Shown here: one piece after another, positions 49,930 to 58,288 of the stretch
Layout: every line of letters starts with the position of its first letter
Numbering within the stretch: position 1 is the first letter of the stretch
NCBI GenBank assembly: GCA_910577525.1
Contig: CAJTLI010000009.1
Location: 28,791 to 92,790 of the forward strand
DNA length: 64,000 bases
Direction: 5' to 3'
Origin: an uncultured Oscillospiraceae bacterium
Lineage (GTDB): Bacteria; Bacillota; Clostridia; Oscillospirales; Oscillospiraceae
The notes under the pieces: model-generated
The model's input: only the letters and a program-made list of their open reading frames with translations
Told to the model about the DNA's origin: nothing
Database searches by the model: none
Made by a program: the position numbers and the translations under genes

Positions 49930-51198
49930 ATGTTGAAAGAGATATCCGGCGGCGTGTGCGCCGCCAAGGGCTTCCGGGCGTCGGGCGTGCGCTGCGGCGT
50001 CAAATCCAAGGCGGGGGGGGACGGGAACCAGCCCGTGGTCGCCTCCATGAAGGACTACCTCACCGGGAAAAAAGACCTGGCCATGATCCTGTCCGACTGC
50101 GACTGCGCCGCCGCCGCGGCGTATACCATGAACCGGGTGAAGGCCGCCCCCATCTACGTCACCATGGGCAATCTGGAGGACGGCGTGTGCCGGGGGATCA
50201 TCGCCAACAGCGGCAACGCCAACGCATGCGCCCCTCAGAGCCACGAGAACGCGGAGCGGATGTGCGCGGCGGCGGCCCAGGCCACCGGCCTGAAACCCAC
50301 CGACTTTGTGGTGGCCTCCACCGGCGTCATCGGCCAGGAGCTGAACATCGCCGCCATCGAGCGGGGCGTCCCCGCCCTGGTGGAGAACCTGAGTGGAGAG
50401 GGCTCTGACGCCGCCGCCAACGCGGTGATGACCACCGACACGGTGAAAAAGGAGACGGCGGTGACCCTGACCATCGGCGGCAGGACCATCACCGTGGGCG
50501 CCATCGCCAAGGGCTCCGGCATGATTCACCCCAACATGGGCACCATGCTGTGCTTTATCACCACCGACTGCGCCATCACCCCGGACGTGCTCCAGGACGC
50601 CCTCCACGACATCGTCCCCCGCACCTTCAACCGGGTGACGGTGGATGGCGACACCTCCACCAACGACATGTGCGTGGTGCTGGCCAACGGCATGGCGGGC
50701 AACGAGCAGATTGAGTGGAAGGACGACAACTATAATCTGTTCTACAAGGCCCTCTATGAGGTGTGCCGCAGGATGGCCCGGGCCATCGCCGCCGACGGCG
50801 AGGGCGCGTCCCGGCTGGTGACGTGCACCGTCCGCTCCGCCCGGAGCGAGGACAGCGCCGAGCGGCTGGCCAAGGCGGTGGTGGGCTCCTCCCTGGTGAA
50901 GGCGGCTCTGTTCGGCACGGACGCCAACTGGGGCCGGGTGCTGTGCGCCATGGGCTATTCCAAAGCTCCCTTCCGCCCGGAGTATGTGGACATCGGCTTC
51001 TCCTCCATCCAGGGGAGCATTCTGGTGTGCAGGCAGGGCACCGGCCTGGACTTCGACGAGGAGCTGGCCAAAAAGATCCTCACCCAGGACGAGGTGGTCA
51101 TCGACGTGTCCCTCAACGAGGGGGAGCACGAGGCCACCTGCTGGGGCTGCGATCTGACCTACGACTACGTCAAAATCAACGGCGACTATCGAACCTGA
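49930..51198 (+). CDS. argJ: bifunctional glutamate N-acetyltransferase/ornithine acetyltransferase
   Basis: 422-residue ArgJ precursor. The self-cleavage site is in AKGSGMIHPNMGTMLCF: the Thr of GTML becomes the catalytic N-terminal nucleophile of the beta chain. NSGNANAC and DGDTSTNDM are further signatures. It recycles acetyl groups from acetylornithine to glutamate. ATG at 49930 follows AGGAG. No separate argA is needed with a bifunctional ArgJ. Confidence 0.95.
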   Translation: MLKEISGGVCAAKGFRASGVRCGVKSKAGGDGNQPVVASMKDYLTGKKDLAMILSDCDCAAAAAYTMNRVKAAPIYVTMGNLEDGVCRGIIANSGNANACAPQSHENAERMCAAAAQATGLKPTDFVVASTGVIGQELNIAAIERGVPALVENLSGEGSDAAANAVMTTDTVKKETAVTLTIGGRTITVGAIAKGSGMIHPNMGTMLCFITTDCAITPDVLQDALHDIVPRTFNRVTVDGDTSTNDMCVVLANGMAGNEQIEWKDDNYNLFYKALYEVCRRMARAIAADGEGASRLVTCTVRSARSEDSAERLAKAVVGSSLVKAALFGTDANWGRVLCAMGYSKAPFRPEYVDIGFSSIQGSILVCRQGTGLDFDEELAKKILTQDEVVIDVSLNEGEHEATCWGCDLTYDYVKINGDYRT

Positions 51199-51262
51199 CT
51201 GCTTTTCCCCGGTCCGCCGGGCCGGGAAAATCCAAACGAAACAGATAAAGGTGGTTATACCC

Positions 51263-52117
51263 ATGTCTTCCCTCATTGACCGGGCCCAGGTGCTGGCCGA
51301 GGCCATGCCCTATATCCAAAAGTATAACGGAAAGACCGTGGTGGTGAAATACGGCGGCAACGCCATGATCTCGGAGGAGCTGCGCCAAGCGGTGATCTCC
51401 GACCTGATTCTGCTCTCCCTGGTGGGGGTCCGGGTGGTGGTGGTCCACGGCGGCGGACCGGAGATCAGCGAGCAGCTGCGCCGACTGGGCCATGAGTCCA
51501 AGTTTGTGGACGGCCTGCGCTACACCGACGAGGAGACCATGGAGGTGGTCCAGCAGGTGCTGTGCGGCAAGGTGAACAAGGACCTGGTGGCCCTCATCAA
51601 CGGTCAGGGCGGTCGGGCCATCGGCCTGTGCGGCATAGACGCCGACCTGTTCCAGGCGGTCCGGCTGGACGAGAAGTACGGCCTGGTGGGCTCCATTCAG
51701 AAGGTGGCCCCAGGCGTGGTGGAAGACGCGCTCCACAACGGCTATATTCCGGTGGTGTCCACCGTGGCCATGGGCACCGATGGCCCCACCGCCTACAACG
51801 TGAACGCGGACACCGCCGCCGCCAAGCTGGCCATCGCCCTGGGGGCGGAGAAGCTGCTGCTGCTCACCGACGTGCGGGGGCTGCTCACCGACGCCGGCGA
51901 CGAGAGCACCCTGATCCCCCTGGCCCGGGCCTCCGAGATCCCCGGGCTGGTGAAAGACGGCGTCATCCGGGGCGGCATGATTCCCAAGATCGACTGCGCC
52001 GTGGAGGCGGTGCGCTCCGGCGTGACCAGCACCGTGATTCTGGATGGGCGCATCCCCCACTCCATCCTCATCGAGCTTTTGAGCGACGAGGGCGTGGGCA
52101 CGATGATCACAGTTTAG
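51263..52117 (+). CDS. argB: acetylglutamate kinase
   Basis: 284-residue ArgB. VVVKYGGNAM and VVVHGGGPEIS bind ATP and substrate; GGMIPKIDCAVEAV is the C-terminal signature. Phosphorylates N-acetylglutamate and is the usual arginine feedback point in cyclic pathways (ArgJ present); the N-terminal helix of about 20 residues seen in arginine-sensitive kinases is present (IDRAQVLAEAMPYIQKYNGK). ATG at 51263 follows AAAGGTGG. Confidence 0.95.
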   Translation: MSSLIDRAQVLAEAMPYIQKYNGKTVVVKYGGNAMISEELRQAVISDLILLSLVGVRVVVVHGGGPEISEQLRRLGHESKFVDGLRYTDEETMEVVQQVLCGKVNKDLVALINGQGGRAIGLCGIDADLFQAVRLDEKYGLVGSIQKVAPGVVEDALHNGYIPVVSTVAMGTDGPTAYNVNADTAAAKLAIALGAEKLLLLTDVRGLLTDAGDESTLIPLARASEIPGLVKDGVIRGGMIPKIDCAVEAVRSGVTSTVILDGRIPHSILIELLSDEGVGTMITV

Positions 52118-52171
52118 CGTCCGAGCCGTCGTGAGCAGCGCGGCGTGATATCAAGAAGGAGGTCGTTAGAA

Positions 52172-53347
52172 TTGACCTTTGAGGAACTGAGAGCACTGGA
52201 CAGCCAATATGTCATTCAAAGCTATGGCCGCAACCCGCTGGCCATCGAGCGCGGCCAGGGGGCCACGCTGTACGGCCCGGACGGCAAGGAGTACATCGAC
52301 TTCGCTTCCGGCATCGGCGTGCTGTCGGTGGGAACGGCCAACCCCAAGTGGCAGGAGGCCATCTCCGCCCAGGCCGGGAAGCTGGGGCACATCTCCAACC
52401 TGTACTACTCCGAGCCCTATGTCCGGCTGGCGGAAAAGCTGTGCACCCGCTCCGGCATGGCGGCGGCGTTTTTCGGCAACTCCGGCGCGGAGGCCAACGA
52501 GGGCGTCATCAAGCTGGCCCGCAAATGGTCCTGGGAGAAGTACGGCGAGGGCCGGGGGACCATCATCACCCTGAACCGTTCCTTCCACGGGCGCACCATC
52601 ACCACCCTGGCCGCCACCGGCCAGGACGTGTTCCACAAGTACTTCTTCCCCTTCACCGAGGGCTTCCGCCGGGCGGACCCCAATCTGGACGGCGTGAAGC
52701 AGGCGGCGGGCCACGACGTGTGCGCCGTGCTGGTGGAGCTGGTCCAGGGCGAGGGGGGCGTGCTCCCCCTGGACCCCGGCTTTGTCCAGGAGCTGGTCCA
52801 GCTGTGCCAGGACCGGGACTGGCTGTTTCTGGTGGACGAGGTGCAGACCGGCATCGGCCGCACCGGCTCCCTGTTCTGCTTCCAGCAGTACGGCGTCCGG
52901 CCCGACGCCGTCTCCTTTGCCAAGGGCGTGGCCGGGGGCCTGCCCATGGGGGGCTTCCTGGTGAACGAGCGGTGCCGGAAGGTGTTTGGCCCCGGCGACC
53001 ACGCCTCCACCTTCGGCGGGAATCCGGTGTCCGCCGCCGCGGCCTGCGCGGTGCTGGACATTCTGGACGATGAGGCCATCCGACAGGTAGCGGAGAAGGG
53101 TCAATACCTGCGGGACTCCATTGAGGCCATGGGCCTGCCCTGCCTGGGCAAAACCCGGGGCATGGGCCTGATGATCGGCGCGGAGGTGACGGACGGCTGC
53201 TCCAACAAGGAGCTGTGTGCCAAGCTGAACCAAGCGGGACTTTTGAGCCTCACCGCCGGACCGGGGCTCCGGTTCCTGCCGCCGCTGACCATCACCCGCG
53301 AGGAGATGGACAAGGGGCTGGCGATTCTGAAAGAGACGCTCTCCTGA
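52172..53347 (+). CDS. argD: acetylornithine aminotransferase
   Basis: 391-residue class III PLP aminotransferase. FFGNSGAEANEGVIKLAR, VDEVQTGIGRTG and SFAKGVAGGLPMGG (PLP Lys) are clear. Converts N-acetylglutamate semialdehyde to acetylornithine. Start is TTG at 52172, 8 bases after AAGGAGGTC; the upstream GTG at 52145 has no ribosome site. Confidence 0.94.
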   Translation: MTFEELRALDSQYVIQSYGRNPLAIERGQGATLYGPDGKEYIDFASGIGVLSVGTANPKWQEAISAQAGKLGHISNLYYSEPYVRLAEKLCTRSGMAAAFFGNSGAEANEGVIKLARKWSWEKYGEGRGTIITLNRSFHGRTITTLAATGQDVFHKYFFPFTEGFRRADPNLDGVKQAAGHDVCAVLVELVQGEGGVLPLDPGFVQELVQLCQDRDWLFLVDEVQTGIGRTGSLFCFQQYGVRPDAVSFAKGVAGGLPMGGFLVNERCRKVFGPGDHASTFGGNPVSAAAACAVLDILDDEAIRQVAEKGQYLRDSIEAMGLPCLGKTRGMGLMIGAEVTDGCSNKELCAKLNQAGLLSLTAGPGLRFLPPLTITREEMDKGLAILKETLS

Positions 53348-53360
53348 GCGAAAATACGCC

Positions 53361-54128
53361 ATGGCAAACCTTTATGTGAGAGCAGATATTTACGATCTGC
53401 TGGAGACTGAGGAGCGGTATCAAATCACTAAGCGTCATTGGGAGCAGGTGCTGTCAGGAAAACAGGTTGAGACTCTGCTGGACGTGAGCATTGGTTCCGG
53501 CAATCTGACCCTGCCTCTGGCGGAGCTGGGAGTCCAGTTGTATGGGTCCGATTTGAGTGGTCCAATGTTGGAACGGTGTGGGAAAAAGGCGGAAAAACGA
53601 GGCTTTTCCATTGACCTTCGGCAGAGTGACTTCCGGCGGCTGAATGAAAATTTTGACGGGACCTTTGATTGCGTGGCCAGCACAGGAAATTCTTTGCCCT
53701 ACGTGACCAACGAAGAAGCTATGGATGTGCTGGCCCAGATGAACCGGCTGGTCAAACCGGGCGGGTATTTGTATGTGGATATCCGCAACTGGGATAAGAT
53801 TTTGAGCACAAAACAGCGCTTTTATCTGTATAACCCCACGTTCCTTGACGGTGTAAGAATGAATCTGGTCCAGGTTTGGGATCACCATGGGGACGGCTCC
53901 ATGACGTTTAATCTGCTCTACACCTTTGAACGGGAGAATAAGATCGTACAAAAAGAAATTTTTGAGGAGCATTATTTCCCTTTAAAGCGGTATTTGCTGC
54001 TGGGCCGGCTTGAACAATTAGGGTACGGGGAAATTGAGATGGCGTGCCTGCCCGCTTTTCTGAACACGAAGCCGGAGGAGGCGGATTGGTACTGTTTGCT
54101 TGCTCGAAAACAGGAGGCATCGACATGA
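53361..54128 (+). CDS. class I SAM-dependent methyltransferase inside the arginine operon
   Basis: 255-residue methyltransferase. LLDVSIGSGNLTLPLAELGV (39-58) is motif I in a variant form (usually DxGxGxG), YGSDLSGPMLERC motif II, DCVASTGNSLPYV motif IV, and LVKPGGYLYVDIRNW motif V. The substrate is unknown. It sits 13 bp after argD and overlaps argF by 4 bp, yet its base composition is visibly more AT-rich than its neighbours (TTT/ATT/AAA codons are common). That suggests late acquisition or a different selection on codons. Confidence 0.85.
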   Translation: MANLYVRADIYDLLETEERYQITKRHWEQVLSGKQVETLLDVSIGSGNLTLPLAELGVQLYGSDLSGPMLERCGKKAEKRGFSIDLRQSDFRRLNENFDGTFDCVASTGNSLPYVTNEEAMDVLAQMNRLVKPGGYLYVDIRNWDKILSTKQRFYLYNPTFLDGVRMNLVQVWDHHGDGSMTFNLLYTFERENKIVQKEIFEEHYFPLKRYLLLGRLEQLGYGEIEMACLPAFLNTKPEEADWYCLLARKQEAST

Positions 54129-55036
54129 AAAAGGATTTACTCAAACTGCTGGACCTGACCCGGGAAGACATTCACGAGATCCTGGACACGGCGGATCAGA
54201 TGAAATTCAGCCAAAAGCATCGCATCGCTCACGACCACCTCAAGGGCAAAACCCTGGCCATGATCTTTAAGAAAAACTCCACCCGGACCCGGGTATCCTT
54301 TGAGGTGGGCATGTACCAACTGGGGGGCCACGCCCTGTTCCTCTCGGGCCACGAGAGCCAGATTGGCCGGGGCGAGCCGGTGGAGGACACCGCCCGGGTG
54401 CTGGCCCGGTACTGCGACGGCATCATGATCCGCACCTTCGCCCAGGCGGAGGTGGAGGAGCTGGCCCGAAAGGCGTCCATCCCCGTCATCAACGGTCTCA
54501 CCGATTTCGCCCACCCCTGCCAGGTGCTGGCCGACCTGATGACCATCCGGGAGAAAATGACCCGGCTGGAGGGCCTGAAGCTGGCCTTCGTGGGGGACGG
54601 AAACAACATGGCCAACTCCCTCATCGTGGGCGGGCTGAAGTGCGGCATGGATGTGTCCGTGGCCTGCCCCGAGGGGTATGACCCCGACCCGGTGGTGCTG
54701 GACTTCGCCAGGACGGCGGACCGCAAATTTGAGTTGGTCCGCGCCCCCGCCGACGCGGTGCGGGACGCCGACGTGGTCATCACCGACGTGTGGGCCTCCA
54801 TGGGTCAGGAGGAGGAGCGGGCCGTGCGGGCAAAAACCTTCGCGGGCTACTGCATCAATGGAGAGCTGATGAAGCTCACCCACCCGGGCTGCATGGTCCA
54901 GCACTGCCTCCCCGCCCACAAGGGGGAGGAGATCAGCGCCGAGGTCTTTGAGGCCCACGCCGATGAGATTTTTGAGGAGGCGGAAAACCGGCTCCACGCC
55001 CAAAAGGCAGTTTTGTACCTGCTGATGCGGGACTGA
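54125..55036 (+). CDS. argF: ornithine carbamoyltransferase
   Basis: 303-residue ArgF. KNSTRTRVSFEVGM is the carbamoyl-phosphate STRTR loop, FAHPCQVLADLMTI the HPxQ motif, and MVQHCLPAHKGEEI the HCLP ornithine loop. Carbamoylates ornithine to citrulline, feeding ArgG. ATG at 54125 follows CAGGAGG. Last gene of the operon. Confidence 0.97.
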   Translation: MKKDLLKLLDLTREDIHEILDTADQMKFSQKHRIAHDHLKGKTLAMIFKKNSTRTRVSFEVGMYQLGGHALFLSGHESQIGRGEPVEDTARVLARYCDGIMIRTFAQAEVEELARKASIPVINGLTDFAHPCQVLADLMTIREKMTRLEGLKLAFVGDGNNMANSLIVGGLKCGMDVSVACPEGYDPDPVVLDFARTADRKFELVRAPADAVRDADVVITDVWASMGQEEERAVRAKTFAGYCINGELMKLTHPGCMVQHCLPAHKGEEISAEVFEAHADEIFEEAENRLHAQKAVLYLLMRD

Positions 55037-55039
55037 ACC

Positions 55040-55082
55040 AAACGGGACCGTCTGACCCAGTCAGACGGTCCCGTTTTCTTTC
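55040..55082 (+). terminator. terminator of the arginine operon
   Basis: 17-bp perfect stem AAACGGGACCGTCTGAC and its complement, loop CCA, then TTTTCTTT. Confidence 0.95.
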
Positions 55083-55105
55083 CCTTCCGCGCTCCGCTCA
55101 GGGAC

Positions 55106-56005
55106 CTATACGCTCCAGCACACCTCCACCGTAAACACCCCGTCTTCCCACCGGGCGGCGGCGGTGTGGCCCATCCGCTCCGCCAGGGCCTTGACGATGG
55201 CCAGCCCCAGCCCCGTGTTCTGTCCCGTACGCATTTTGTCTGCGGTGTAAAAACGCTCGAACACGTGGGCGGCATCCTCGGCGGTGAGGTCCTCCGCCCG
55301 GTTGGAAAAGGCGGACACGATCTGGTCCCCCTCCTGATACAGCCGCACTGTCAGGGTATCCGTGCCGTGGCGCAGGGCGTTGGTGAGCAGATTGGAAAAA
55401 ATCCGGGTTGCCGCCCCGCTGTCCGCCCACACCGGCGGCAGGTTGGGGGCAACCTCCACTTCCACGGCCAACCCCGATTCCTCAATCTGCTCATAGGCCG
55501 CCGCCAGCTGGTCGGATAGCGCCCGGCCCAGGTCCACCCTCTCCCGCTCCAGAGGCAGCTCGCCTCCCTCAATGCGGGACAGGTCGTAAAACGTAGCGAT
55601 GAAGGTCTGGAGGGTCCGGGCCCTCCCCTCAATCACCTGAAAATACTCCCGCCGCTTCTCTGGGGACAGCTCTTCCCCCTCCAGCAGCTGCAAATAGCCC
55701 AGGATGGAGGTCAACGGCGTGCGCAGGTCGTGGGACACGTTGGCGATCTGCTGGCGCAGGGCCTGCTCCTTCCGGCGGTAGACAGCCCGCTCCTCCTGAC
55801 GCAGCTCCAACAGCTCATTGAGACACACCAGCAGCTCCTCCGCCCCGGCGCTGGGACAGGGCAGGGCCAGCCGGGCGGTGGTCTCGTCCGCCAGCTGCTC
55901 CCGCATCCGGCGGGCGGCCCGGTGCAGTCCCCTTTCCAGCGTAACCTGCCGCCCGATGAGAACGGCGCACAGCAAAACCAGCAGGACGATCAGGACAGTC
56001 TTCAT
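55106..56005 (-). CDS. sensor histidine kinase, small-periplasmic type
   Basis: 299-residue kinase. A single N-terminal membrane segment (TVLIVLLVLLCAVLIG) is followed by a coiled coil, the DHp box NVSHDLRTPLTSILGYLQLL (phosphorylated His), and a HATPase domain with N box FSNLLTNALRHG and G boxes TGLGLAIVKALAERMG. It lacks an extracellular sensor domain, a design typical of kinases that sense through an ABC transporter. ATG at 56005 follows AAAGGGG. Its presumed regulator lies at the far end of the module (58289-58978). Confidence 0.9.
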   Translation of the reverse strand: MKTVLIVLLVLLCAVLIGRQVTLERGLHRAARRMREQLADETTARLALPCPSAGAEELLVCLNELLELRQEERAVYRRKEQALRQQIANVSHDLRTPLTSILGYLQLLEGEELSPEKRREYFQVIEGRARTLQTFIATFYDLSRIEGGELPLERERVDLGRALSDQLAAAYEQIEESGLAVEVEVAPNLPPVWADSGAATRIFSNLLTNALRHGTDTLTVRLYQEGDQIVSAFSNRAEDLTAEDAAHVFERFYTADKMRTGQNTGLGLAIVKALAERMGHTAAARWEDGVFTVEVCWSV

Positions 56006-56026
56006 ATAACCCACCCCTTTCAGCCG

Positions 56027-56197
56027 TCATATGTACCCGAGCATGATGAGAAACAGCGCCAGCAGCAGTCCCAGCAGGACCGCCTTCACATACCAGGGGG
56101 ACCGGTCCCCCCGTGCCGCCCACAGCCCCACCACGATCAGCAGGATGGGGCCGAAAATGCCCAGCGGCCCTCCCGCGAAGATCAAAAACCATTCCAT
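56027..56197 (-). CDS. small two-helix membrane protein
   Basis: 56 residues, almost all hydrophobic: helix 1 WFLIFAGGPLGIFGPILLIV, a short basic loop (ARGDRSPWYVK) and helix 2 AVLLGLLLALFLIMLGYI. No family recognised. It overlaps the 21-residue ORF by 16 bp and has no ribosome site of its own, so it is probably reached by coupling. Ends 21 bp before the kinase gene. Confidence 0.55.
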   Translation of the reverse strand: MEWFLIFAGGPLGIFGPILLIVVGLWAARGDRSPWYVKAVLLGLLLALFLIMLGYI

Positions 56198-56247
56198 CCG
56201 AACAGAACCATGAGGAGCAGGAAAAACACGATTACAGGAATTTTCAT
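56182..56247 (-). CDS. possible 21-residue hydrophobic microprotein
   Basis: ATG at 56247, five bases after GGGGTG, encodes MKIPVIVFFLLLMVLFGWNG plus a final Phe, a single membrane-spanning segment. Its role might be structural or simply to lead ribosomes into the next gene. Supported only by the ribosome site, hydrophobicity and position. Confidence 0.4.
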   Translation of the reverse strand: MKIPVIVFFLLLMVLFGWNGF

Positions 56248-56302
56248 TGGAACACCCCATCAAACGGCTTTTGCCGGGCCTTTCGGCCCGGCGAAAGCCG
56301 GC

Positions 56303-56401
56303 TCATTTTTTCCGCTTCTGAAGAATCAGGCTGAGTCCGCCTATCATCGCCGCCGCGATGACGGCCCAAAGCACCGCTTCCATCCGTTTTCTCCGTTTCA
56401 T
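56303..56401 (-). CDS. 32-residue membrane microprotein
   Basis: ATG at 56401 follows AAAGGAG located inside the end of the permease gene. Product: basic MKRRKRMEA, one membrane helix (VLWAVIAAAMIGGLSLIL), basic QKRKK. A hairpin (GCCGGGCC/GGCCCGGC, 56264-56285) follows the stop. Likely a small accessory subunit of the ABC transporter or kinase; no family recognised. Confidence 0.55.
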   Translation of the reverse strand: MKRRKRMEAVLWAVIAAAMIGGLSLILQKRKK

Positions 56402-56403
56402 GA

Positions 56404-57186
56404 TTATTTGATCTCCTTTCGGTTGAATCCATACAGGCCCACGGCGGTGCAGACGATGACCCAAAATGCCCCCACCAGCCACGCCCTGCCCAGATAGCTC
56501 ACGTCGCCCACCACGCTTTTGGCACCATTCAGCATTTGCACAGGGAAATACGGAACCGCCTTGAGCAGCGCATTTCCCACCGGTCCCTGGATAAGCAGTC
56601 CCGCCAGATCGATGAAAGTCTCCAGCACGAACACAATGCCCACATAGAGGAAGGAGCTTGCCATCTCCCCGTTCACCAAGAACAGACACATACATAGCGC
56701 CGCCTGAGCGCCGATCCACAGCGGAAGCCCTACCGACAGGAAGTAGCCCACGATAGTCAGCGCCTCCGATGTGGCGTAGAACGCGGCGGACTCCGACTCC
56801 ATGGGCAGGCAGACCGCGCAAAGCCCCAGGAAGAAAGCCATCATGACCACCAGATACACGATGGACAGCATGGTCTGGGCCAGGAATTTGCCTAGGTAAA
56901 TCTGAGTGCGGCTTAAGCCAAAGGACACCTCGTTTTTCAGCGTGGAATTTTTGTACTGCCCCGCGAACACGATATCCCCGGTGAGCAGGCAGGTGCAGAA
57001 GCCGATGACTCCCATCTCTACGATGGTGATGATGGCCCCGCCGAAAGGGGTGACCATGGAATGGGCGTTGTGGAAGGCAAACATGGACGCATAAAGCGCC
57101 TCCAATACCAGCATGACCCCAAGGGCGATATAGGTATAGGGCCGGTGGAGCAGCTTGTAGATCTCAGCGCGGATATAGTTAAACAT
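56404..57186 (-). CDS. ABC-2 type permease
   Basis: 260-residue permease with six membrane helices, beginning MFNYIRAEIYKLLHRPYTYI as in BcrB/LanEG-type immunity permeases. External loop with SALTIVG-type region after helix 4 is short. With the ATPase it should export or expel a peptide or lipid-like compound. ATG at 57186 lies 8 bases after GGAGGTGGG and overlaps the ATPase gene by 8 bp. Confidence 0.87.
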   Translation of the reverse strand: MFNYIRAEIYKLLHRPYTYIALGVMLVLEALYASMFAFHNAHSMVTPFGGAIITIVEMGVIGFCTCLLTGDIVFAGQYKNSTLKNEVSFGLSRTQIYLGKFLAQTMLSIVYLVVMMAFFLGLCAVCLPMESESAAFYATSEALTIVGYFLSVGLPLWIGAQAALCMCLFLVNGEMASSFLYVGIVFVLETFIDLAGLLIQGPVGNALLKAVPYFPVQMLNGAKSVVGDVSYLGRAWLVGAFWVIVCTAVGLYGFNRKEIK

Positions 57187-58105
57187 GGCGCCCACCTCCG
57201 ATCAGGTCGAGGAAATACGCTTCCAGGTCCGCGCCCTTCTGCTCCATGGCCAGCAGGGCCACCCCGTTCCGGGCCAGGGCGTAGGACGCCTGCTTGGGGT
57301 CGTCCAGGCAGGCGTAGAGCTGGACCACATTGTTGGGCAGGACCTCAAACTTGTCCGTACCCAGCTCGCTCTGGAGAACAGCGGCGGCCTTGGCGGCGTC
57401 GTCCACCTCCAGCCGCAGGCAGGTGCGGCACTTGTCGTGGAGGGCTTCGGCGGAGATCTCCTCCAGGATCTTGCCCTGCTCCATGAAGCCGTACCGGGTG
57501 GCCACGTTGGACAGCTCGGACAGAATGTGGCTGGAGATCAGGATGGTGGTCTCCATCTCCCGGTTGAGGGAGCGCAGGATCTGCCGGAACTCCGCCACTC
57601 CCTCCGGGTCCAGGCCGTTGATCGGCTCGTCCAGGATGAGGAAGTCCGGGTGGTTCATCAGGGCCAGGGCCAGTCCCAGCCGCTGCTTCATGCCCAGGGA
57701 GAAGGACTTGAACTTCTTCTTCCCCGTCCCGGCCAGGTCCACCTGCTCCAGCACCTCGTCCACCGCGTGTTTTCCGGGGATGCCCCGCTGGAGGCGGTAG
57801 TACTCCAGATTCTCCCGGGCGGTGAGGAAGGGGGAGAAGGAGGGGATCTCGATCATGGCCCCGGTGCGGGAGCGCTGTTCCCTCATGTTCCTCCCCGACG
57901 CGCCAAACAGCTCCATCTCGCCCCCGGTGGGATCGGACTGGCCGGTAGCAAGACGCATGAGGGTGGTCTTGCCCGCCCCGTTGCGGCCCACCAGGCCGTA
58001 GATGTCCCCCCGGCGCACCTGCATATTCACCCCATCCAGGGCCATGCACGCGCCATAGGCTTTTTTCAGCCCATAGGCCGCCATAACGGCCGTGTTGTCG
58101 TTCAT
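57179..58105 (-). CDS. ABC transporter ATPase (BcrA/LanF-like)
   Basis: 308-residue ATPase. Walker A GRNGAGKTT (about 40-48), signature FSLGMKQRLGLALAL, Walker B FLILDEPINGLDP and H-loop ISSHILSEL are intact; 80 C-terminal residues form the extra domain of BcrA-type immunity ATPases. ATG at 58105 follows AAAGGCGG. First gene after the promoter with 11-bp direct repeats. Confidence 0.9.
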   Translation of the reverse strand: MNDNTAVMAAYGLKKAYGACMALDGVNMQVRRGDIYGLVGRNGAGKTTLMRLATGQSDPTGGEMELFGASGRNMREQRSRTGAMIEIPSFSPFLTARENLEYYRLQRGIPGKHAVDEVLEQVDLAGTGKKKFKSFSLGMKQRLGLALALMNHPDFLILDEPINGLDPEGVAEFRQILRSLNREMETTILISSHILSELSNVATRYGFMEQGKILEEISAEALHDKCRTCLRLEVDDAAKAAAVLQSELGTDKFEVLPNNVVQLYACLDDPKQASYALARNGVALLAMEQKGADLEAYFLDLIGGGRHV

Positions 58106-58137
58106 AGCGTTTCCGCCTTTCTGTTTGAGTTGAGCAT

Positions 58138-58191
58138 ATCATACCGAGGAAAGGCCAAAACTCCTCAAAGGAAGTCTAAAGAAATCCTAAA
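58138..58191 (-). promoter_or_regulatory. activator-type promoter with three 11-bp-spaced direct repeats
   Basis: Minus strand TTTAGG, TTTAGA, TTTGAG start exactly 11 bp apart (58191, 58180, 58169). A TATGAT -10 (58143-58138) has no good -35, which the last repeat replaces. This is the geometry of OmpR/PhoB-family activation; the regulator encoded at 58289 is the obvious candidate. Confidence 0.65.
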
Positions 58192-58204
58192 CTATGTGGA
58201 GACC

Positions 58205-58280
58205 GTAGGGGCGGGTATCACCCGCCCGCTTGAGCGAAACGCGTCCCATGCCCTTCGGGCGGATGGTATCCGCCCCTACA
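58205..58280. repeat. GTAGGGGCGG-family composite repeat
   Basis: GTAGGGGCGGGTATCACCCG at one end and GGGCGGATGGTATCCGCCCC-TAC at the other; two hairpins, overall inverted. Lies between the regulator gene and the ABC promoter. Confidence 0.8.
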
Positions 58281-58288
58281 ACACAGAT

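Noticed and set aside
48358..51306. 982-codon open frame on the minus strand through the PAS, argC and argJ genes
   Set aside because: Runs antisense to three genes with clear family motifs, is low-complexity (Gly/His/Val-rich) and has no recognisable domain.
53361..54128. Calling the methyltransferase an arginine-pathway enzyme by position
   Set aside because: No known methyltransferase step exists in arginine synthesis; kept as an unassigned enzyme.
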